Both the position numbers and the translations under genes were made by a program. From a virus, in the IMG/VR virus record IMGVR_UViG_3300037010_000712, positions 1-29,994 of that record: DNA of 29,994 nucleotides; one strand, written 5' to 3'. This document shows, piece after piece, positions 7,930 to 15,996 of the stretch. Below the pieces are notes generated by a model. That model was given only the letters and a program-made list of their open reading frames with translations. It had not been told where the DNA came from and searched no databases. Positions within the stretch are counted from its first letter, which is position 1. Every line of letters starts with the position of its first letter.

Positions 7930-9028
7930 AGGTGGGAGCCCTACAACTACCACGCAAAAGTCGGAGCCTTGGTCTGGAGTACAGCCGTATTTACTCGGTT
8001 CCAACGGCAGCCCTGGTATTTTCTCTGAGGCGCAGCGCCTATACCAAATCGGCGGATGGCGACCTGAACAGCAGGATCTCGTTGACGAGCAAAACAAAAA
8101 CCTTGCAGGCAGGGCAGATCAGGCCGGTAGCGCTTATGGCGTTGGCAATGCTGCGATAAACGGTCAGTTTGACCCGAGGATTACCCGAGTTGGGGACGTT
8201 CCAGAGGCGGATAAAGTTGTCGCGCAGATGGTAGACCCGACCAAGGCATTTGCTTCGCTTGGCGCAGCAAATCCTACGGGCGCGATCCAGCAAATGCTGA
8301 CGGGCCGAGCGGATACTTCAACCCTAAACCCGGTTGTTCAATCAGCATTTCGTAGGTTGGGCGAGGGATTTAATGAACAAGTCCTACCTGGTATTCGCGG
8401 CAATGCTATTGCTTCTGGTCAATATGGCGGATCACGACAAGGAATTGCTGAGGGCTTGGCAAGTAGGGGATTGCTATATTCGATGGGCGATGTTGCCAAC
8501 AATATGTATAACCAAGCCTATCAACAAGCGCAACAAAATATGTATGGCACGGCAAACAACATGGCCGGCCTTGGAATCAATAACGCACAGTCGAACGCTA
8601 ACCGAGATTTGTCTGCGCAAACAAGTAATGCGTCGAACCAACTGGCGGCACGGACATTTAATGCTACCCTCGGTTTGCAGAATAACCAACAGGCAATGCA
8701 ACTGGCGCAACAGCAACTAGCTAGTCGTACAGCCGGCCTAAATGCCCTCGGCATCGGAAACGCGCTACAAGACCAGAATTATCAACAGCGGTTGGGGCTG
8801 CTCGATGCACAAGATCAACACAACTGGAACAACCTGAACAATTACTCATCCATCGTGCAGAATGGCGCGAAACTTGGTGGTACTGCATCAATGTCGCAGC
8901 CGAACTACAGAAATCCTATGTCGGGCGCACTTGGAGGTGCTTTGGCGGGTGCGCAGATTGCCAATATGACTGGGTTTATGGGAGCAGGCGCTGGTGCTGG
9001 CATTGGAGCGTTGCTTGGACTTCTTTGA
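7922..9028 (+). CDS. Internal virion / DNA ejection protein 1
   Basis: A 368-aa protein. The middle (about 170-290) is a long Ala/Gln/Asn-rich helical stretch (NMYNQAYQQAQQNMYGT and similar), and the C-terminus is a Gly/Ala hydrophobic segment (GALGGALAGAQIANMTGFMG, then GAGAGIGALLGLL) that could insert into a membrane. Helical bodies with glycine-rich membrane-active ends are typical of proteins ejected by podoviruses to form the trans-envelope channel. AAAGGAG precedes the ATG, and the gene overlaps the GNAT-like gene. The role is inferred from composition and from being first in a run of three large genes before lysis. Confidence 0.65.
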   Translation: MSKGGSPTTTTQKSEPWSGVQPYLLGSNGSPGIFSEAQRLYQIGGWRPEQQDLVDEQNKNLAGRADQAGSAYGVGNAAINGQFDPRITRVGDVPEADKVVAQMVDPTKAFASLGAANPTGAIQQMLTGRADTSTLNPVVQSAFRRLGEGFNEQVLPGIRGNAIASGQYGGSRQGIAEGLASRGLLYSMGDVANNMYNQAYQQAQQNMYGTANNMAGLGINNAQSNANRDLSAQTSNASNQLAARTFNATLGLQNNQQAMQLAQQQLASRTAGLNALGIGNALQDQNYQQRLGLLDAQDQHNWNNLNNYSSIVQNGAKLGGTASMSQPNYRNPMSGALGGALAGAQIANMTGFMGAGAGAGIGALLGLL

Positions 9029-9055
9029 TGACCTCGAGTTACTGATTAGGTCATC
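9027..9055 (+). other. Intergenic inverted repeat between ejection genes
   Basis: GATGACCT (9027-9034) is mirrored by AGGTCATC (9048-9055) across 13 bases, a perfect 8-bp inverted repeat that starts inside the upstream stop codon. No T-run follows, so it is not a standard terminator. It could be an mRNA-processing or stability hairpin or a protein-binding site. Confidence 0.5.
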
Positions 9056-9097
9056 ACCATTGAAGGCGTGTATTACGTGAACTCCGGGAGAATCTAA

Positions 9098-10681
9098 ATG
9101 GCAGGCCTACTAGATCAATCAAACTTCGGATTTGGCACCAGCTTCGATGACCCGCGCTCGCTTGGAATACTAGGTGCTGCTGCTGGCCTGCTCAGTGCTG
9201 CTGGCCCGTCTCCGAGGAGAATCACGCTCGCCGATGCGATGGGGCAAGGGCTGAAAACAGGTATGGCCGGATATCAATCCGGACAACAAATGGCGCTAGA
9301 AAAGCAGAAAGGCGATTTGCTACAGGCGCAGACCAATCAGGCCATCTTGCAGGCACAACGGCAGCAGGCGCTGCAAAACTATGTCGCAGGAATTCTCGGT
9401 TTCGGCTCGCCCACCAATCAATCGTCACAAGCCTTGCCGCAGGTTGGAGGACAACAACCAGACCAAGCGCAAGACACCGGTACCGGCTTGCGCATCGGTA
9501 TGCCTCCTGGGTTGCAAGTTCCAAGTACCGACGGCGGCATTGGGCTGCGTGCGCCGAGCACCGATGTTTTATCGGCTCAACCGAAACCCGATGGCGGAAA
9601 CCAGGCTGCGCAGCAGCAAACGGCGGCTACCAATGGCCTCCAGCCGTTTGGTCAACCAGCACCAAGCGGAATGCAGCCCAAGCCGGGCGCTTTCCCGTTC
9701 TCGCTGAACCAAATCGCCGCGTTGAGCGTTTTGGGAGCTCCTGGTGCAAAAGAGCTATTCGACATGGCGAAGTATTCAATCGAGGGCGTCAAACGCGAGC
9801 CTGGCACGCACTATTTCAACCCATACACGGGAGAATATACATACGCACCCAAGGTTCAAGAGGGCGCGACACTGACCCCGGACGGGCGCATTGTAGCGAT
9901 TCCTGGGTCGATTGAATTCAACGCGGAGAATACTGGCGCTCAGACGCTTGCGACAGAGGGGGCAAAGGCGCGTTTCGCTCTAGTGCCAGTTCCTAGGGGG
10001 GACGGCAGCACGGTGATGATGACCCGTGCTCAAGCCGCATCCATTCTAGGCGGCCAAGCTACGCAACCACGAGACTCTGCCCCATTCTCGCCGAACCAGC
10101 CGGCCCTTGGTGTGTCTCAAAGACCTGGCGACAAGACCTATCAAGAAGATACGGCCAAGGCTGCGGCAGATCAATACAATAAGATTCAGGATGCTGGATT
10201 TGCTGCGGCTACAAAAAGCGCTAAGTTGCAACAACTTGGGAAGCTCCTAGATGACTTTAATGGCAGTAAGCTGTCACCGATGGGCATGGAACTTGCGCAA
10301 TTTGCCAAGTCTCTCGGATTGAATGTAGACCCAAAGCTGCCAAACAAAGAGGCATCCATTGCGCTTACGAATGAGCTAGCATTAGCGATGCGCAATCCGG
10401 CAAATGGCGAAGGCATGCCGGGCAACTTTTCGGATGCAGACCGCGAATTTGTGGTCAAATCTGTCCCGAACCTGATGCAAACTGCGCAGGGCCGTCGGCA
10501 GTTGATTGATATGCAGATCCAACTACTCCAGCGTCAGGCCGATACAGCGGCAATGGCTCGGAAATGGGCGCAGCGATACGGACGACTTGATGCCGTTAAC
10601 CCTGTAACCGGCAAGAGCTTCTTCGACAACTTGCAAGATTGGTCTGCGCGCAACCCGCTGTTTGCGCAACCGGAGCAGTGA
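9098..10681 (+). CDS. Internal virion / DNA ejection protein 2
   Basis: A 527-aa protein with a Gln/Gly/Pro-rich low-complexity region at about 110-205 and helical flanks. The N-terminus contains a small hydrophobic segment (GILGAAAGLLSAAGPS). The C-terminal helical domain (about 350-510) has the regular spacing of a coiled-coil or bundle. No enzyme motif is visible. GGGAG before ATG is a good ribosome-binding site. It sits between ejection protein 1 and the transglycosylase-bearing protein, so it is probably the second ejected internal protein. The large low-complexity linker may help it unfold and pass through the narrow tail. Confidence 0.6.
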   Translation: MAGLLDQSNFGFGTSFDDPRSLGILGAAAGLLSAAGPSPRRITLADAMGQGLKTGMAGYQSGQQMALEKQKGDLLQAQTNQAILQAQRQQALQNYVAGILGFGSPTNQSSQALPQVGGQQPDQAQDTGTGLRIGMPPGLQVPSTDGGIGLRAPSTDVLSAQPKPDGGNQAAQQQTAATNGLQPFGQPAPSGMQPKPGAFPFSLNQIAALSVLGAPGAKELFDMAKYSIEGVKREPGTHYFNPYTGEYTYAPKVQEGATLTPDGRIVAIPGSIEFNAENTGAQTLATEGAKARFALVPVPRGDGSTVMMTRAQAASILGGQATQPRDSAPFSPNQPALGVSQRPGDKTYQEDTAKAAADQYNKIQDAGFAAATKSAKLQQLGKLLDDFNGSKLSPMGMELAQFAKSLGLNVDPKLPNKEASIALTNELALAMRNPANGEGMPGNFSDADREFVVKSVPNLMQTAQGRRQLIDMQIQLLQRQADTAAMARKWAQRYGRLDAVNPVTGKSFFDNLQDWSARNPLFAQPEQ

Positions 10682-10687
10682 CGCATC

Positions 10688-12808
10688 ATGAACCTATTCG
10701 AGTTTGCCGCGCAGGAAGCGCAACGAAACGGCGTAGACCCGAACCTCGTCCTGCGCGTCATGCAGACAGAATCGGGCGGGAACCCGTCCGCTGTGTCTCC
10801 AAAAGGCGCAATCGGCCCCATGCAACTTATGCCAGCGACGGCAAAAGACCTTGGGGTTAACCCGAATGATCCGCTAGACAACATTCGCGGCGGTGTTCGA
10901 TATCTAGCGCAGCAACTCAAGAGCTTCGGGACTCCAGAGCTTGCGCTTGCGGCCTACAACGCCGGCCCCGGAGCAGTGCGAAAGTTTGGTGGTGTTCCGC
11001 CATACCCTGAAACGCAGCGGTATGTCGGGCAAATCACACAGGGCAACCCTGGTACGCAGCAGTATGCAGGGAATCCCGCACCGGATGATTCGGACATCTT
11101 CGGCACTCCGAGCGGATCGGCCACGCAGAGGGCAAGCGGACGGCAGGTAAACGACGACTCCGACATCTTTGCGGACGTTGCTAGCAAAACTCCTACCGCT
11201 AATGCTCCGCAGAAACCAGTTCAGCCTCAGCAAGCATCGCAGCCGTTGACACTGACGGATCGCGTTCTCAAAGGCATGCGCGATCCCATCGACGCCGGGG
11301 CGCAGCTTCTAACGAATGTGCTGCCTGGCAGTATCGTTCAGGCCGGGAACCAACTCAACAACTGGCTGGCCGACAAAACTGGCCTCGTGGGGAAACTTCC
11401 GACCGGCGGGGTTGACCAACAGGTTCGTGAGGCCGAACAGCAGTATCAGGCGGCTCGCAAGGCTTCGGGTAGCGACGGAATCGATTGGGCACGCATGGCG
11501 GGCAACATCCTAAGCCCGGCAAACATGGCTGCGGCTTCCAAGATTCCCCAGGCGGCAACGCTCGCCGGCAAAATCGGCGTTGGCGCACTGTCTGGTGCAG
11601 GATTCGGCGCGATGACGCCGGTTAGCTCGGGAGATTTCGGAGACGAAAAGCTCAAGCAAGTCATCAGCGGCGCGGTTGTCGGTGGTGCGGTTCCAGCCAT
11701 CGGCGCTGGACTTTCTTCACTTATCAGTCCAGCAGCATCACGCAACCCGAATCTAGCGGCTTTGCGAGCGGAAGGCGTTGAGCCTACGATCGGCCAATCG
11801 CTCGGTGGCTCGGCCAACCGAATCGAGGAAAAGCTACAGAGCGTGCCAATTTTCGGAGACGCGATCACAGCGGCTCGCCGACGCTCTGTAGAGCAGTTCA
11901 ACAATGCCGCGATTAACAGAGCGGCATCACAGGTCGGGGCTCAAGTCGATGACATTGGTCAGGCTGGAGTAAAGCAGGCCGGAGACGCAATCAGCCAGTA
12001 TTACGACCAAGCGTTGAGCCAAGTTAAAGGTGTTCCGCTCAACGATCCTCGCTTCCTGAACGATTTGACTCAACTGTCGAGCATGTCCAAGAGTATGACT
12101 CCGGACATGGCGAACAAGTTCGAAAAAACGCTGGATGATGTGTTGCTTTCACGCATGTCGCCGCAAGGCGTCCTGACTGGGCAGACCTATAAGACCATCG
12201 ATAGCGATTTGGGCACGCTTGCCGCTCGCTATGGGCGGTCTAGTCAAGCCAGCGAACAAGAGCTTGGTGACGCACTATCACAACTGAAAAACCTGCTCAA
12301 CCAGCAGATGCGGCGCACAAACCCTGAAGCGGCGTCTATGCTGCAACAAGCTGATGCAGGATGGGCAAATCTCGTGCGCGTTGAGGCGGCGGCGAAAGCG
12401 GCGAAGAACAGCGAGGGGATTTTCACGCCTGCGCAACTGAACATGGGGGTGCAGTCAGCCGATAACAGCGTGCGCAACCGTGCGGTGGCTCGCGGCACGG
12501 CGTTGCTGCAAGACCTTGCCAATGCTGGTCAGCAGGTGCTTGGGAATAAGTACCCGGACTCTGGAACAGCTGGCCGGCTGTTGCTTGGTGGCGCTGGTCT
12601 AGGTGCAGGGTTTTATAACCCGATGATCCCTGTCAGTTTGATCGGCGCATCGGCGCTATACACGCCCGCCGCGCAGCGTGCGCTGAACTTGCTTGCGACA
12701 CAGCGACCAGAATTCGCCGGCCTTCTTGCCAATGGAATAGAGAAAAGTGTGCCCTTCTTGCTCCCTGCGGCGGGCCAAACGGCGGCGGGCCTTCTCAATC
12801 AGCCATGA
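10688..12808 (+). CDS. Ejection protein with N-terminal lytic transglycosylase (SLT) domain
   Basis: A 706-aa protein. Residues 1-120 are a lytic transglycosylase domain: QTESGGNP with catalytic Glu28, GPMQLMPATA at 43-52 and AAYNAGPGAV at 88-97. This cuts peptidoglycan locally while DNA enters the cell. A linker follows with the motif DDSDIF repeated at about 133 and 156. The remaining 500 residues are Ala/Gly/Gln-rich helices with glycine-zipper-like stretches (GALSGAGFGAMTPVSSG and GGAVPAIGAGLSSLI) and a hydrophobic C-terminus, suited to membrane channel formation. The function matches T7 gp16 or P22-type ejection proteins, but the order of domains is phage-specific. It starts six bases after the previous stop. 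Confidence 0.82.
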   Translation: MNLFEFAAQEAQRNGVDPNLVLRVMQTESGGNPSAVSPKGAIGPMQLMPATAKDLGVNPNDPLDNIRGGVRYLAQQLKSFGTPELALAAYNAGPGAVRKFGGVPPYPETQRYVGQITQGNPGTQQYAGNPAPDDSDIFGTPSGSATQRASGRQVNDDSDIFADVASKTPTANAPQKPVQPQQASQPLTLTDRVLKGMRDPIDAGAQLLTNVLPGSIVQAGNQLNNWLADKTGLVGKLPTGGVDQQVREAEQQYQAARKASGSDGIDWARMAGNILSPANMAAASKIPQAATLAGKIGVGALSGAGFGAMTPVSSGDFGDEKLKQVISGAVVGGAVPAIGAGLSSLISPAASRNPNLAALRAEGVEPTIGQSLGGSANRIEEKLQSVPIFGDAITAARRRSVEQFNNAAINRAASQVGAQVDDIGQAGVKQAGDAISQYYDQALSQVKGVPLNDPRFLNDLTQLSSMSKSMTPDMANKFEKTLDDVLLSRMSPQGVLTGQTYKTIDSDLGTLAARYGRSSQASEQELGDALSQLKNLLNQQMRRTNPEAASMLQQADAGWANLVRVEAAAKAAKNSEGIFTPAQLNMGVQSADNSVRNRAVARGTALLQDLANAGQQVLGNKYPDSGTAGRLLLGGAGLGAGFYNPMIPVSLIGASALYTPAAQRALNLLATQRPEFAGLLANGIEKSVPFLLPAAGQTAAGLLNQP

Positions 12809-12938
12809 CCAAAAGATAATGCCAACTGACCCGGCTGCAATTCTGGCAAGTTCATCTGTTGTCATGGCCTCAAGTTTATACTACCTTGATGGTGTTGTAC
12901 CGGGCGAGCATTTCTAGAAGCCAATCGGAGTAGCTATC

Positions 12939-13205
12939 TTGGACTTTCGCAAACGGTTATTGAACCTATTGATTGCTATTGACCAGTTTCTATGGGTACT
13001 CACCACTCTTGGAAACGGTGAGCCAGATGAGACAATCAGCGCCGCAGCATGGAGGATGGAGCGCGACGGGAAAATCGCTGGACGTATCCTCCGGCCATTG
13101 ATCGATACCCTATTCCGCCCGTTCGAGAAAGAACACTGCTGGCTTAGTTACCAATCCGAGCTATCAGGTGCGCAGCTACCATCATCCTATAGGAAGAATC
13201 AATGA
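12939..13205 (+). CDS. Small conserved phage protein at the lysis cassette start
   Basis: An 88-aa protein that probably starts with TTG at 12939, eight bases after CGGAG; no ATG is available in frame. It has a hydrophobic N-terminal helix (LLNLLIAIDQFLWVLTTLG), then a motif I recognise from many phages of Gram-negative hosts (GNGEPDETISAAAWR, GRILRPLIDTLF, HCWLSY). The function of this family is not known. It regularly sits next to holin and endolysin genes. A membrane-associated lysis accessory is possible. The end overlaps the next ATG (ATGA), so the two are translationally coupled. Confidence 0.68.
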   Translation: MDFRKRLLNLLIAIDQFLWVLTTLGNGEPDETISAAAWRMERDGKIAGRILRPLIDTLFRPFEKEHCWLSYQSELSGAQLPSSYRKNQ

Positions 13206-13516
13206 CCGACGATCAGATCTCGGCGCTCTCAAGAGACATCAAGCACATCCGCGAAAACCAGGACACCATGCGCGCGGCTATCGAGCGCATGAGCGAGGCC
13301 GTGACCCGGCTAGCCATCGTTGAGGAACGCCAAGCAGCCGCATCACAAGCTATTGATCGCGTCATGGCCGTTGTCGAAAAGATTGATGAGCGCGTGCGCA
13401 CCCTTGAAGTTTCCGAGCCGATGCAGGCAAAGACAAGTGAATGGGTTCAGTCTGCGATGTGGGCGGCGGGTAGCGCGGCAGCCACGTTCATGGCGCACCG
13501 TGCAGGGTTATTTTGA
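13202..13516 (+). CDS. Coiled-coil protein with C-terminal hydrophobic segment, possible lysis accessory
   Basis: A 104-aa protein with a long helix and heptad spacing (about 5-75; DIKHIRENQDTMRAAIERM and AIDRVMAVVEKIDERVRTLE), then a weak membrane segment (SAMWAAGSAAATFMAHRAGLF). This layout resembles XhlA-type membrane-associated lysis proteins and some antiholins. It overlaps the previous gene by four bases and is followed 55 bases later by the holin candidate. It may tune holin timing or anchor to the membrane; this is inferred from structure and place only. Confidence 0.6.
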   Translation: MTDDQISALSRDIKHIRENQDTMRAAIERMSEAVTRLAIVEERQAAASQAIDRVMAVVEKIDERVRTLEVSEPMQAKTSEWVQSAMWAAGSAAATFMAHRAGLF

Positions 13517-13571
13517 TGACCAACCGTTTGCGTGCGGTGTAAATGAACGAGGCGCAGAAAGAGGATAAGCT

Positions 13572-13802
13572 ATGGGGAATGAACTTGGACGCAAGCTGCG
13601 CGGCCTCTGGTACAGCCGAACTCACTGGGCTGGCGCGATGCTAGGCGTGCTAGTTGGAACGACTCCGCAGATCGAGCGGCTGATGCAGATCAAGCTGACG
13701 GCGGATGACTATGCAATCGCTGGCGTCGTGCTTTATGGCGTCATCAGTTTATTGCGCTGGATCACGACTCAGCCGCTTGAGGAAAAAGGCAATGACGGTT
13801 GA
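13572..13802 (+). CDS. Holin candidate
   Basis: A 76-aa protein with two predicted membrane segments (AGAMLGVLVGTTPQI at about 20-34 and YAIAGVVLYGVISLLRWI at about 47-64), a basic N-terminus and a short charged C-terminus. Size, two membrane segments and a position directly before the endolysin fit a class II holin, which opens the inner membrane at the time of lysis. GAGGATAAGCT precedes the ATG. The end overlaps the endolysin start by 11 bases, so the two are likely coupled. The sequence gives no specific holin family. Confidence 0.75.
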   Translation: MGNELGRKLRGLWYSRTHWAGAMLGVLVGTTPQIERLMQIKLTADDYAIAGVVLYGVISLLRWITTQPLEEKGNDG

Positions 13803-14301
13803 TGACGTTATTGACGACATAATCCGGCGCGAAGGCGGATTTGTCGATAACCCTTCGGATCGTGGTGGGCCGACGAAGTTCGGCATCACGCAGGCAACTC
13901 TTGCAGAGTGGCGCGGCAGTCCAGTAACGGCAAATGATGTGGAGGCGCTGACCGTTGATGAGGCGCGAAGCATTTACCGGGCGCTCTACATCGACAAGCC
14001 CGGTCTCGACGCTTTGCCTGAGCCGTTGCGTGGATTGGTAGTTGATACCGCTGTGCAAAGCGGTGGCAAGACTGCCGTAAGGCTTTTGCAAACTGCGCTT
14101 GGTGGGCCAGCCGTGGATGGAATCTTGGGGCCGGTTACGATGGCGGCTATCCAATACGCAAACCCCGCGTTGTTGTACCGCAAGATGCTTGCCGGACGCA
14201 TCCGTTACCTTGGCGAAGTGATAACCGTGCGCCCGGCCAACGCAGAATTTGCGAAGGGGTGGATGGCTCGCGTAGCCGAATTTCTTGAGAACGCGCCATG
14301 A
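13792..14301 (+). CDS. Endolysin, glycoside hydrolase family 108
   Basis: A 169-aa protein. The start is ATG at 13792 behind GAGGAAAAAGGC; upstream in-frame starts lie inside the holin gene. The N-terminus shows the GH108 signature: RREGGFVDNPSDRGGPTKFG with catalytic Glu14, then GIT. This family cleaves the glycan strand of peptidoglycan. The C-terminal half contains a predicted peptidoglycan-binding part (AVRLLQTALGGPAVDGILGP). There is no signal peptide, so release depends on the holin. The length matches the family. The stop overlaps the spanin start (ATGA). Confidence 0.9.
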   Translation: MTVDDVIDDIIRREGGFVDNPSDRGGPTKFGITQATLAEWRGSPVTANDVEALTVDEARSIYRALYIDKPGLDALPEPLRGLVVDTAVQSGGKTAVRLLQTALGGPAVDGILGPVTMAAIQYANPALLYRKMLAGRIRYLGEVITVRPANAEFAKGWMARVAEFLENAP

Positions 14302-14831
14302 TACCGCTGCCGTCTTTCTGGCCTTGGGTGCTAGTGGCAATCGTATCTGCGGCAACTGGCGCAACGCTTGGCTACTCCTGGGAACACCGCGCTCGCATCG
14401 CCGAAGTTGCCTCAATCAAGGCCGAAATTGCCAAGCGCGAATCTGCCGCCGCCGAAGAATCACGCAGCCGCATCGAAGCCGCGCAGAAAGCCGCAGACGA
14501 AGCCATCGCGGCACGCGATGCACGGCTGGAAGAACTAGATTCCGTAAACCGGAGACTTCGCCATGACATTCAGACCGCTACCACTGGCCGCCCTTGCCTG
14601 TCTGCTGACGCTAGGAGCGTGCTCCAGCAATCCCCCGCTTTCGGCATCAAACTGCCCACGGCCACCGGCGGCGCTGCTTCAGCCGCTCCCGCCGTTGCCG
14701 CCGATCTCGGCGACAGCACAGACGCAGATGTCGCAGCGTGGATCATCGACGCCGCAGACCTCTACGAACAATGCCGCGCCAGGATTGACGCAATCAGGAA
14801 GTGGGATGAAGTGACCAACGGCACTCGGTAG
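14298..14831 (+). CDS. Rz: Inner-membrane spanin (Rz-like)
   Basis: A 177-aa protein with an N-terminal membrane anchor (PWVLVAIVSAATGATLGYSW, about 9-28) followed by an Ala/Glu/Arg-rich periplasmic coiled coil (about 33-95) and a C-terminal region with two cysteines. This is the i-spanin layout. Together with the outer-membrane lipoprotein encoded inside it, it fuses the two membranes in the last step of lysis. It is coupled to the endolysin by ATGA overlap. The late operon ends just after it at the terminator 14871-14899. Confidence 0.85.
   Translation: MIPLPSFWPWVLVAIVSAATGATLGYSWEHRARIAEVASIKAEIAKRESAAAEESRSRIEAAQKAADEAIAARDARLEELDSVNRRLRHDIQTATTGRPCLSADARSVLQQSPAFGIKLPTATGGAASAAPAVAADLGDSTDADVAAWIIDAADLYEQCRARIDAIRKWDEVTNGTR
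14563..14814 (+). CDS. Rz1: Outer-membrane spanin lipoprotein (Rz1-like), nested in Rz
   Basis: An 83-aa protein encoded wholly inside Rz in another frame. Signal peptide (residues 1-19) ends in a lipobox LGAC with Cys20 as the lipidated residue; the mature part is short and Pro/Ser/Thr-rich (RPPAALLQPLPPLPPIS), as in Rz1 proteins. The ribosome-binding site GGAG lies eight bases before ATG. Nested overlap with Rz is the classic lambda arrangement. The codon bias of the shared region is constrained by both frames. Confidence 0.88.
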   Translation: MTFRPLPLAALACLLTLGACSSNPPLSASNCPRPPAALLQPLPPLPPISATAQTQMSQRGSSTPQTSTNNAAPGLTQSGSGMK

Positions 14832-14848
14832 TCACGACCTTAGCTCCG

Positions 14849-14867
14849 CTGTAGATAGCATCTACAG
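14849..14867. repeat. Inverted repeat downstream of spanins
   Basis: CTGTAGAT and ATCTACAG form a perfect 8-bp inverted repeat with a 3-base centre. It sits directly before the late terminator and could be a protein site or extra hairpin that strengthens termination from either side. Confidence 0.55.
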
Positions 14868-14870
14868 CCC

Positions 14871-14899
14871 GACGCCCTCACTTGGAGGGCGTCTCTTTT
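14871..14899 (+). terminator. Late operon intrinsic terminator
   Basis: A perfect 9-bp stem (14871-14879 with 14885-14893, 5-base loop) is followed by TCTTTT. This fits a rho-independent terminator for the rightward lysis genes. On the other strand no T-run follows the stem, so leftward termination is less clear. Confidence 0.85.
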
Positions 14900-15114
14900 A
14901 TGGGCGCGTCCGATCTGTTTACGATGACCGCATACAAGCCGCATCGTGACATGGATTTTCTGCAAGCGGACATCCATACGCCACGCTATCGTCTCCATTT
15001 CCAAGTCCGAAGCATTGATGAAACTCGGAATGGTCAAGCAATTCTGCGTACCGATATGCTTCTACTATGTTGTACGTGTTCACGTCTAGCTTCCAACCAC
15101 TGTGCTTGCCAAAA
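14900..15114. other. Unassigned gap between convergent operons
   Basis: About 215 bases between the late terminator and the methyltransferase stop. Short open frames exist on both strands (for example leftward 15037-14840 from a TTG, and a leftward frame ending at 14919 that extends into the methyltransferase gene), but none has a convincing ribosome-binding site. The leftward frames have protein-like composition, so this may be a remnant of a gene that followed the methyltransferase. I call no gene here. Confidence 0.4.
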
Positions 15115-15996
15115 TTAGTCTTCTGCAAACATATCATGCGTCTTGGCTGACTCTGCTCCACGCAAGTTGGTGACGGCCTGCCGGTAGTAACTATCCTTAA
15201 GCTCAATGCCAATGAAACGGCGCCCCATCTCAATCGATACAAAACCTTCAGACCCAATACCGGCAAACGGAGACAGCACGATGTCGCCAGGATTAGTCCA
15301 AAGGTCGATACCGCGCCTGATTACTTCAAGCTGAAGCGGGCAAATGTGCCGCTCATCATCATGTTCGCGCGCGCTGCGGTATTGCAGCGTGTCGGACGGG
15401 TCTATGTCCATCCAGATAGGGCTTGCTATCTTTTGCCACTTCTCGACGGGGAATTGTTCCGGGTCATGCGTGACGCGGTACTCCACTTCTCCTGGGCGGC
15501 GCATCGTGACAAGGTAATCGGGGATGCCCTGTCGGCACATTGTTGCATTCGTGCGTACTGTCTTATGCAGCAGCCCTAGCGCCTTCGTGCGCTGCATAGC
15601 TGTCACTGGGTCTTTCCAGATACACACTTCACTGGCATATATGAATCCGTGTTTCTGGAATGCGCGAATCAAGTCGCCTCTGAAGTCCTTCAGCCCAATG
15701 TACCCGTCGCGCTCTTTGCTGGTCGGCAGCAGCATGCAATGAAAGCTGACGTTGTGCCCTGGCTTTACAACGCGCAGCAACTCCCGCACAAGAAAATCGA
15801 AGTGCTCGAAAAACTCATCGTCATTGCGAACATTGCCCATGTCGCGCGGGCTGTTTGAGTATGTGTATAGGCTAGCGAACGGTGGAGAGAAGATTGAGTA
15901 ATCAATACTCGCATCAGGTAGCCCTCGAAGCACTTCTACGCAGTCGCCGTTGAAGATACTAAAGTTCTTGCCGTGGAATTGATCTATACAGTTCAT
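15115..15996 (-). CDS. DNA methyltransferase (beta-class, N4-C or N6-A)
   Basis: A 293-aa protein. Motif IV SPPF (FSPPFASLY) is at about 37-40 after the GDCVEVLRGLPDASID lead. Motif I (SPFAGIGSEGFVSIEMGRRF) lies near the C-terminus at about 243-262. Motif IV before motif I defines the beta class of amino-methyltransferases. SPPF is compatible with N4-cytosine or N6-adenine; the sequence alone does not decide. It would modify phage DNA against host restriction or for regulation. No restriction endonuclease is nearby. It is coupled to the helicase gene (ATGA overlap) and is the last confident gene of the leftward operon. Confidence 0.85.
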   Translation of the reverse strand: MNCIDQFHGKNFSIFNGDCVEVLRGLPDASIDYSIFSPPFASLYTYSNSPRDMGNVRNDDEFFEHFDFLVRELLRVVKPGHNVSFHCMLLPTSKERDGYIGLKDFRGDLIRAFQKHGFIYASEVCIWKDPVTAMQRTKALGLLHKTVRTNATMCRQGIPDYLVTMRRPGEVEYRVTHDPEQFPVEKWQKIASPIWMDIDPSDTLQYRSAREHDDERHICPLQLEVIRRGIDLWTNPGDIVLSPFAGIGSEGFVSIEMGRRFIGIELKDSYYRQAVTNLRGAESAKTHDMFAED

